From: Wolfiporia cocos
Lineage: Eukaryota; Basidiomycota; Agaricomycetes; Polyporales; Phaeolaceae
DNA: 50,423 nt
Direction: 5' to 3'
Assembly: GCA_029448655.1 (NCBI GenBank)
Contig: JACCLO010000072.1
Coordinates: 1 to 50,423, forward strand
Shown here: positions 42,518-50,423 of the stretch, in pieces
Layout of the letters: the number at the start of each line of letters is the position of its first letter
Position numbering within the stretch: position 1 is the first letter of the stretch
Made by a program: the position numbers and the translations under genes
Notes under the pieces: model-generated
The model's database searches: none
What the model saw: the letters and a program-made list of their open reading frames with translations, nothing else
Told to the model about the DNA's origin: nothing

Positions 42518-44020
42518 GTGGATCGGAGTGCTGATCCCTGGTGGCAGGCCCCTCCTTCCATCGGAGCAGACCAGACAGACCCTAATATCATGTTCAATCC
42601 TTTCCACTTTCTTCCTCCCCATTCTTCACCAAATCATCAAATGGATGCCGACTTCGAGTATGGCATCTCGGCCACAAGCTATCATGGCGGAAGGCAATGC
42701 GTAAAGTGTGGAAAACTGAATGCTCAGCGAAATTTATGGTATTAACTGTGTAGCGGATGCTCAGTGAGTGTGCCTACCAGAGGCGGCCGAAGCAAGCACT
42801 CATACATTCGCGCAGGAAAGCAACTGTATACCTCCTGCGGATGTTCATACCATGCATAATTCCCGTGGTATTTCTCCAGTGACATTGTCGTGTGACAGGC
42901 CGTCCGAGCGTGTCAAACCACCGTAACGGACGTTGCTGATGGCTCGCGTTTAGCGTATATGACAAAGGATGGCGTCTCTGCCAAGCTTATTTATTTATTT
43001 ATTTATACCTGTAACGGGGCAGAGTTGCAGGAGCAGCCGACCAGGCTCTTCAGAGAGATGCTGACGAAAGTTGAATTGTCATTGCTCCAGGATAGCAAGG
43101 GTTCCTTTAAAGGTGAGCACGGACAGCGGTGCGTATGTATTGATTCTAAAACATTCTGTGCGTCCGCAGAGGCCTATTACACCTGCTCATTCAACAATCA
43201 AGATACGACAGCGGCCACGACACATGCCCCGCTCTGTATATTGCAAGCACACGCACTGCTTCAAAGCCGCTTGGCCGCTGAAGGAGGGGGACAGAAATGA
43301 ATTACTTGGCTTGGGTTCTCCCTGGCTCAAAGAAGGTGAGTTCTGAATTTACTATTCATGGCTTTCCCCAAGACAGAAGTTGTGCCAGAACGTGCTTGCT
43401 GCGAAAAATTCCCCTGTATACATGATGTACCTCGGCGCCGATGCAGAGTTGTCGATGCGCCCCAAATCATTAGCTCCAGGTGTACAGCAGCTTCTGCCAA
43501 TCACCGTCGCAGAGCGTGGATCTCCTAAGAAGGAACTCCCGCACGGAGCTAACGACTCATGCGGGCCTATGGACATAGACGATTCCGATGTCCCAGCGCC
43601 GAGTAACAGTGTGAGCATTCTGGATATGCAAGTTGCTCAAATCACAGACTCCATTACGAAATCTGTCAAAAGGGAGGGGCCGGTACTCCTCGTGACCCTA
43701 GAGCACGGAGATATCCTTATCTTCAACGGTGATGATTTCAAGGTACATTGTGGCACTGTCTTTGCTACCCAGCTGACATTCATTCCAACCAGTATTCACT
43801 GAATCGGACCAGCATGAGCATTGGTATGCATGGTGATGTATCTTCCTTCCAAAGTACTGAGCTTTCTTTCCAGTACTCATCAGCAGTCGCTGAAGTGGAA
43901 GTGGAGCATTTCTCACTAGTATTTGCACATGAGGGCAAGCATGATCATGCTATGACTACATATTTGATGTGTGCAAGGATGTTCACAGGGTGTGATCACG
44001 GTGATAGATATGTATGTTGA
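42518..44020 (+). pseudogene. AlkB-like 2-oxoglutarate/Fe(II) dioxygenase gene, probably broken
   Basis: The ATG at 42518 opens MDRSADPWWQAPPSI and leads to RQCVKCGKLNAQRNLWY, a Cys pair like that of a zinc ribbon; a TAA follows immediately, although the next bases (LCSGC) look like its second Cys pair. A middle part at 43040-43330 is spread over frames. From 43390 a clean exon gives SPVYMMYLGADAELSMRPKS, a Ser/Asp linker (PMDIDDSDVPAPSN) and VTLEHGDILIFNGDDFK. A GT-AG intron (about 43742-43790) joins this to YSLNRTSMSI, matching the HGD...GDDFEY segment of fungal AlkB-like proteins. The Fe-binding HxD upstream was not found. Function would be oxidative demethylation or a relative of it; weak assignment. 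Confidence 0.45.
42988..43006 (+). repeat. Short TTTA microsatellite
   Basis: About five tandem TTTA units. Confidence 0.8.
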
Positions 44021-44159
44021 GACAAAGGACAACCTCATGCAGATTCCTATTTGCAAGTATGTACACCCTATACAGTCCTAAACCATCATGAAAGCATTCT
44101 GTACTCAAGCCTCAGTAAACTGCAAGCTGCTTCAATGAGAATGTAAAATGACATACATA

Positions 44160-44779
44160 CTACTTTGAGGCTTCATCTTCCCAATCTTCCAACTTGGAGG
44201 ATGGTTTGCCATCACCTAGAGGCAAAAATTGAGGAAGTCTCTCCTCCACTTTTTGGCGCTTGGGACCCTGGCCTGCTTCTTCCAATTCTGAAGTAGGCCG
44301 CTTCTAGATGCAGAAATTTAAATTCAAGCCATTTTGTGCTAATCATTCACAAGACTTACTATTCCTCTGCAATCTGCATTCTGGTCTGTAGTGTCAGTCT
44401 TGGGCCCTTCCTTCAGCTCAATCTCCAACTTGGGTAGCTGGAATGCCTCAGCATCCAGCCCAAGGTTGAATAACTTCAAGGCAAAATCAAGTTTTTGACG
44501 ACCTAATAAAATCCTAGGGTCTCTGTGGAAGTTGGTTGCTAGTTCGTCGTCCTCCAATCGAAAATCTCTGATTATCTCCTCAGTATACAACTTTGCATTC
44601 ATTAGTAGAGTAGCAAAAATAAAAAGAATGTAATGTACCAATGCATGCCTGCCCTTGGCATGCCATTTGTATAGTTCACCAATCTGTGTCGGGAAAGCAG
44701 TGGATATGTGATTATGAAACATGTCTGTGTGTTCCTTCAAAAGATTCAATCCGTAAATTTGGACCTCTGTTGGCTCCAT
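44160..44779 (-). CDS. Two-exon gene, 187 residues, family not recognised
   Basis: The ATG at 44779 starts MEPTEVQIYGLNLLKEHTDM; exon 1 runs to 44360 where GTAAGT follows, and the intron (44304-44359, 56 bp) ends in CTAG. Exon 2 codes KRPTSELEEAGQGPKRQKVE ... EDWEDEASK and stops at 44160. The first part is helical with an aromatic stretch (HALVHYILFIFATLLMNA) that could be one membrane or core helix; the C-terminal part is charged and has a basic KRQK cluster. The intron rejoins the frame cleanly, which supports a real gene. The upstream extension of the open frame to 44992 is GC-richer and unlike protein. Confidence 0.55.
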
Positions 44780-45162
44780 TATTATCAGATCGTTGCAGAG
44801 TGGATTGGGTGTAAGGTGACAGCGTGGCATTCCCACAGCACGGATGCAGCGTGATACGCAGCACGTGCCACATCGCTGGGTGCTCATTCGCCGGCCATGT
44901 GCAATATAATGCCCGCGCTGGACCCAGTGATCGGCGCTTATTCGCTCTCCACTCAAACACTTCCCATTGCTCGATAACGGTCTATCCGGCATTCGTGACT
45001 TGCAGCGCCCAACTTATCATTATCTTCGTGGTCATGAGCCGGCGATACACTTGGTATGTACAATTCTGTGCCCTTTACGACGGTCAGCGACCAATTGGCT
45101 GTGGGGTCGACGTCAGCACCTCCCACCTGACCTTGCCCTTGACCGTCACCCGCCACGTGCAG

Positions 45163-45524
45163 AATATGTCTGCCCGAAGTGCGGACATTTCAACCCGTCT
45201 GCGCACTCGCTGCGCCAAGCCCGTTCCAGGTCGGTGTCGCCGACGCCAGACTCTCGCGTCCTCTCACGGTGCCGATACAGCTCCCTCCAGCCTCAGCTGC
45301 CCAGCGGTGCGGCCAGTGCGGCTCCAGGCCCCGCGTTCGACGGTGTCTACGCCGAGTCAAACGAAAGCCATGAACAACAGCTCGAAAACACAATGCAACA
45401 CGGCCGTGCTCGCGATGCGACACATCCACCAGACGACGCCCTACGAATCGACCTCCATCACAGTCGGACCTTCCTCGGACACCGTCTTATCTTCTTCCTG
45501 GTCCTGAGTCGCACGAACAGGTGA
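45163..45524 (+). pseudogene. C-terminal fragment of a Lunapark-like ER protein
   Basis: After an AG acceptor at 45161 the frame reads YVCPKCGHFNPSAHSLRQAR, the second Cys pair of the Lunapark zinc finger, followed by a Pro/Ser-rich tail, AAPGPAFDGVYAESNES, and a stop at 45524. Lunapark stabilises three-way junctions of the ER network. The first Cys pair and the two N-terminal membrane helices expected upstream are not visible, so this is probably a truncated copy. Confidence 0.4.
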
Positions 45525-47400
45525 TTCGGCGTGACCGCGCTGTGGTGGCACCTGTCACTAGTACTAGTGCGTCACAAGATCTGAGCGGATCGGACGGGCG
45601 GTGGCGGCGATCGCTCCATCGTGGTCCAACACTGACCCATATGATTTAAGTGCTAGATGCAGTCCCCCCGTCGCCTCCACAATCACTCTCGAATTAGAGG
45701 TGTTTTGCTAACAATAAAATTGACTGTGGCACGGATTTTTTGAGCTCCACTACTAAGTTTTTAAAATGGAGTGGGTAGAGCGTAGTCCTTGATCTTTGTG
45801 ACGCATACCAGTAACTGTATCCAAGTACTGTTAACCCGCATCGGATGTACGAAAACACTGTAGGGTATCAATGATGCCATACCTCGTTCTCATAATTCTT
45901 GCACAACCTCGGAAAAGGGCGAGTCATAATTATCGTTAGTAAAAAAACCTCTATTACAACACTTCGATCGTGTAGCATGCCGTGCAAATAGCATGAACAC
46001 GGATTAGCAAGCCACATTGAAGCGTGGGCGCCACCCACGCTGAGTATCTATCTACTCATCTCTGTTCTTATATTGCTTGATAATGAAGTAGCGCCGGTTC
46101 CGACATGGCCCGCTACTTTGCACTAAACGTACTGAATGCCGGACTACAGGCCCTGAAGTCAGTCATCACCTAAGTGCTCAGTTCACACATCAGCGAAAAC
46201 TGCAGTTTCATCGAAGAACGAAGCGATACACGAGCGTGTTTGTGAGGCGAAGGTAAGAACAATGGGACATATTATGCCATCTGTGCTACAGGTACACATA
46301 GCTACAACTCCTGGGAGTGCACTGGTGAGTAGCAAAGTACGCAAGAAGAGCAGAACATGTTTCGTGACAAACAACGCCATCGGCGCATGTGTAGCGTACG
46401 TTGCGAAAGTAGATATTTATGTCTCCAGAACCCGCAAAGTCTTCCGCAGCAAGAGTGCTCTGACAAATCAAGGAGGTAGCTATTGTGCAACGGTACCGTG
46501 TCGCAAACGTTGGGAGGCGAGTGAACCAGCAAGCCTACGAACGGACAGTCACACTGGGCATGACATTAAGCAGGTGAGGGAACAGTTTAGAGCAGGACTT
46601 CTGAATCGATTAGCCTTTCTCGCGGACGATCGTCTGACTACTTGCGGTGTATTAACTTACTACTGACATGGCGAGAATATGCAATCTAATTGTGTGTTTC
46701 GGAATCGGGAAGGCGAGGCTCTGAAGAGCTATCCTTGCACTATAAATTCAAGGTGAACGCCCCAAATAATTGTCAGAGGCATTGGGCGCCCATTGCTACC
46801 AGCTCTGACCCATTTTATCTGTATTTAGCAACTATCGACTTGACATGATACGAAATATGCGCCCTCGCATGTTAGGATTCTTAGGAAATTGTGTTGTACA
46901 GGAACAGTGAGATTTGGTCAATGTAGTGCAGATGAAGTAATTCACGTGGAGCCGAGAGCCTCCTGGAAGGATTGCAAGCGATGTGTTGTTGCCATATCGT
47001 TATCATACAGCCGGAACCACTTTTGTTTACCATCGGGTTAGTCTGAGCCTTTCACCGCCCGGCAGTGTCGGTATGAGCAATGCCGGACATGCTCAGCCTG
47101 GAATGGCCTGGCGGGCACGGTGGTTGGAATGTGCCAGCTCAAATGCGCAGTTGGTCCGAAATGAAAGGCTCTTCTATCATTTCCGACGTCCATGCAGCTC
47201 CGCTCTTTTTGCCACTTGGCCACACTCGTAGGAGAAACGTCTAGATCAATCTTCAATCTCTCACTTCCAGCAGTGAGTCCTTCCGGGCGTCGAAGCCGCT
47301 GGCGGACTTTGACGAGTCACATAGCGATAGACAGGCTATGCGGGAAGATCAGTTGCCCATGCTTTACGCGTTAGTTTATTTTGCTGCATGATACCAACTC
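45525..47400. other. Intergenic, no gene seen
   Basis: Short open frames on both strands without recognisable motifs or codon structure. No long repeat noticed. Confidence 0.4.
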
Positions 47401-47424
47401 CCCAAAATCTGACGATCGCAATCG

Positions 47425-47811
47425 TTGGCGGAATTCTGCGTCGGCTGTCGTGGCCGCGGGCCCCAAGGTGATGATGCTGACAGCTCTAGAATATCAGCAA
47501 GAATGTTCCGCGCCCGTCGAAGATGTACTGGGCTGCTGATTATGTCGTGCCCCTGCGTCTCAGGAAGGCTGGAGGTGCGAGGCTGTGCGGGACTCCAATC
47601 GACTAGCCTCCGATCGCTGGAGAGAACCTTCGCGGCTTTCTGCGACGATAACGAAAGGAACGCTCCGAGATCACCGCGGTCTCACATTTGGTCGGCTAAC
47701 AGATGCCGAGCTCGGCCGGCCACTCTTCAGGCCTCAGGATCTAGTACGCCACACTCGATACTGACACCAGTAGACGATTACCTACCTGCTCGGATTCATG
47801 AGGACAACTGA
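47425..47811 (+). other. Doubtful open frame
   Basis: A 128-codon plus frame rich in Arg and Ser. Another frame over the same bases (DRWREPSRLSATITKGTLRD ... LTDAELGRPLF) looks no worse. I cannot decide whether either is translated; it may be a gene remnant. Confidence 0.15.
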
Positions 47812-47966
47812 CCCGCAGCGCACCGGCAAGCCATTCAAATATTCACCGATGGACCTTCCCGCGTCACGGGGATGGCTCGAGAACTTCGTTTAAATAGGCC
47901 TCATTCTCAGCACCCACATACTCCATCAGAATCATTATAATCCACTCTGTTCAGCTTCTGGCAGAT

Positions 47967-49735
47967 ATGTCTGCATCTGCATCGCCTGTACTCCCGCCCC
48001 TCAACGGTTCGCTATCTCTCATCCCTGGGCTCGTCGACTTCCATGCCGAATACAATTCCACCTCTCCGTTCTTTCTCTTCCTGTTTCCAGACTTGTCTTC
48101 TGATACGCTCGGAAGTATATCGTTCCTCGAGTTCGCTCAGGCAATTCACCGCGTTGCCCACTCCTTCAGGCCCGGACGGAAGGGCGAAGAGGGCGCCGTT
48201 GTCGCTATCATCGCGAACTGCGATACTCTGCTCTACCATGCGCTCGTCGCGGGTCTGATCCGTGCGGGGCTCGTCCCCTTCCCTATGTCCTCCCGCAACT
48301 CCGTGCCCGCAATAGCAAGCCTGATGGAGCACACGAGCTGCCATCGCATCGTCTCACAGCCCACCTTCGCCCCATTCACTGACGCGGTCCGGGAGAGCCT
48401 GCCGAGCGGATTCGCCATGCACGTCGACGACCTGCCCGCGCTCACGGACGTCTTCCCGACGCTCGCGCCCTCCTTCGACCCGCCGCGTGCCGTCTCGGGC
48501 CCTTACCCGCCGCCCGCGTGCGCGGCGTCGCCATCGGATGTTGTGCTCTACCTGCACTCCTCAGGCTCCACCGGCTTCCCGAAGCCGATCCCGCACACGC
48601 ACACGACGATCCTACACTGGTGCAGGATGCCCATCTTCGTGGAGTCGCGCAGGAAGGCGATACGGTGGGGGTGCATGGCGCTACCGCCGTTCCACGTAAT
48701 GGGACTCTGCTCGCAGCTGTACGCGCCGCTCTTGTCCGGCCAGCCGACGTCGCTGTTCCCCCCGCGCGCGATCGTGTCAGCGCCCCCGGTCGTGCCGACC
48801 CCGCAGAACACAATTGAGACGGCGCGCAAGACAGGCTGCACGGCTATCGAGAGCGTCCCTGCTTTCGTCGAGGTAGGCTCTGGTTGTGTAGTGTGCCTGT
48901 GATTGCTAAAAGTACTGTTTTCGCCAGGCGTGGTCGCAGAACGAGGATGACGCGAAGTACCTTGCGTCTCTTCAGGCTCTTGTCAGTACCTGCATCACAT
49001 TGCGCTGGTCGAGGGAGCAACTCGCTTATCACTCACGTCTTAGATATTCGCCGGCGGCCCGCTCTCCAGGGCGAATGGTGAGAAGCTCGTGGATAAAGGC
49101 GTGCGCCTGTTGGCGTGCTACGGTGCAACCGAATTCGGCCTGGTGACATGCGTGTTCGATGACGGCGTCGAAGAGCCGAGCCCTATTGGCAAGAAGCGCG
49201 CCGACTGGGAATGGATGCAGCTTCCCAGAGAGTGTATGTCGCTGGGTTCCTCAGGGAGACGGGACATTCGAGCTGCAGATGTTGGTGCGTGCCAAAATGT
49301 AACGATGTAGCCGCCCGAAGTATACTGAGGTATGGCGTGCATGTGCGTGCAGACGTGCGAGACACACCAGCCTTGCATCGAGAATATGCCAAATGGGGAG
49401 CGTGGCTTTGCCACATCCGACCTTTGGGAACCACATCCGGCCAAGCCTGGTCTCTGGCGAATGTACGTCGCAGTCAATATGATTGGCAAATAAAGTCTGA
49501 TGTCGCATATGAAGTGTCGGGCGTGCTGACGATGTCATCGTACTCGGATCAGGTGCGTCGCCCCTGTCATCGCCCGAGGGCGGCTGCTAACTTCGATTCA
49601 GGTGAGAAGACGGTACCAATCCTTCAGGAGAAATCACATTGGCGTGCACTCATGGGGCGGATAGTAGTCATACCTTCGCTGCACATGCAAGCACGGAGCC
49701 TGCAAGATCATGGCGTCCGATCGCTAGAATTCACA
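47967..49735 (+). pseudogene. NRPS-like adenylating enzyme (acyl-AMP ligase domain), decaying
   Basis: The start at 47967 opens MSASASPVLPPLNGSLSLIP, usual for fungal Lys2/NRPS-like reductases. The first exon (to about 48870) codes the adenylation domain, with the phosphate-binding loop LHSSGSTGFPKPIPHTHTTI and the core LPPFHVMGL. Later exons give AWSQNEDDAKYLASLQAL, the IFAGGPLS motif, YGATEFGLVT, ENMPNGERGFATSDLWEPHP and DDVIVLGSG/EKTVP. A one-base change near 49235 throws RWVPQGDGTFELQML out of frame, and beyond about 49620 the sequence no longer matches the expected C-terminal domain. The enzyme class activates a carboxylic acid with ATP. The thiolation and reductase domains that usually follow are missing. 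Confidence 0.7.
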
Positions 49736-50423
49736 TTTTCTGAGTAAGCGGCCCGTCTTGGGAGTCCGCACGCGAACTGATGGTTGTACCTGACATGCTA
49801 ACGCCGGCTTTGCTTGCGAGCTGCAGCACATGGATGAGAGCTGTGGAGAAGCGATCTCAAACTAGGTGACATCGTGATGGATGATTGTCTCACTGTCAAT
49901 GGCTGGCTTGTTCTCTAATCCGGCTTCAACGAGGCGGAATCCGGCCAACTTCACTGTACGGATAGCCGAACCGGTGATTGGGGATGGTACGGTGAGACAC
50001 TCTCGGCATGATGAACTAGACTCACATGCAGCATTCACATTTCAAGTATCCTCATCATCCATATCGCGAGACAAGGCAGATGGATTCCACAGATTGACCC
50101 CTGCGGATCATATGTGGTAGTTGGAAGAAACCCAGAAATAGTGTGCCCACCTTCACGATCTAGGATATCCACTTGATGGATCCAATCCTTGTTCGACCGC
50201 AGGCGCTGCTGGGAGAAAGACTCGGAGAGATATGCCAGCTGGTATAGTTCGGCGCATATAGAGACCCGACTGCTACGACTACTATCCCCGAGTTTCTGCT
50301 TGACGCTGATCAAAGCGTCTACACGAATGGAGGATGTTGCTGTAAATAAGATCCGTGCAATTGAGCGCATATAACGTACCCTCGATGGAACTGAAAGTAT
50401 TTGATATGTCTGAAGACAGTTTG
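49736..50423. other. Right end of the window, nothing assigned
   Basis: A 111-codon minus frame (50370-50035) with helical character (ELYQLAYLSESFSQQRLRSN) might be an exon of a gene that continues beyond the window, but I recognise no family. Confidence 0.25.

Overview
The window looks like nuclear DNA of a basidiomycete fungus, probably an agaricomycete of the polypore kind. The basis is genes split by many introns of about 40-60 bp, a chromodomain Ty3 retrotransposon, a recognisable MSH4, and an AMP-ligase and an AlkB-like protein of agaricomycete type. Gene assignments rest on motif reading only; no search was run.

Layout. (1) 1-7808 is a tandem array of a non-coding LTR element (family A): internal sequence 1-1749, LTR 1750-2849, internal 2850-6714, LTR 6715-7808. 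The internal sequence is packed with small hairpins that fall into families with conserved loops and compensatory stem changes. (2) 7806-10137 is a truncated Ty3 element on the minus strand, cut on one side by the array and on the other by a short LTR element (family B, 10138-11057). A truncated family C LTR follows, to 11435. (3) 11436-25494 is a nest of transposons: two non-autonomous hAT-like elements (12417-13043 and 15183-16931), the second interrupted by a solo LTR (family D, 15258-16392), then a full-length degenerate chromovirus (16980-25494) that carries a dUTPase and an extra zinc-knuckle ORF. Removing the hAT copy and the chromovirus at their target-site duplications rejoins one open frame of an older gene (14935 to 25664).

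(4) 25500-29430 has remnants of host coding sequence and a kinase-like gene on the minus strand, broken by a family C solo LTR. (5) 30670-41560 is the best-preserved host region: a large minus-strand gene whose architecture suggests a meiotic chromosome-axis protein, an unrecognised minus-strand gene, and a complete 26-exon MSH4 on the plus strand. MSH4 stabilises recombination intermediates on the meiotic axis, so the first and third genes may act in the same process. (6) 42500-50423 holds an AlkB-like gene, a small two-exon gene, a Lunapark-like C-terminal fragment and a decaying NRPS-like acyl-AMP ligase, separated by long stretches in which I see nothing.

The most unusual signal is the covarying hairpin system of the non-coding retroelements. 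A related two-hairpin module recurs in family B and again near 25.83 kb.
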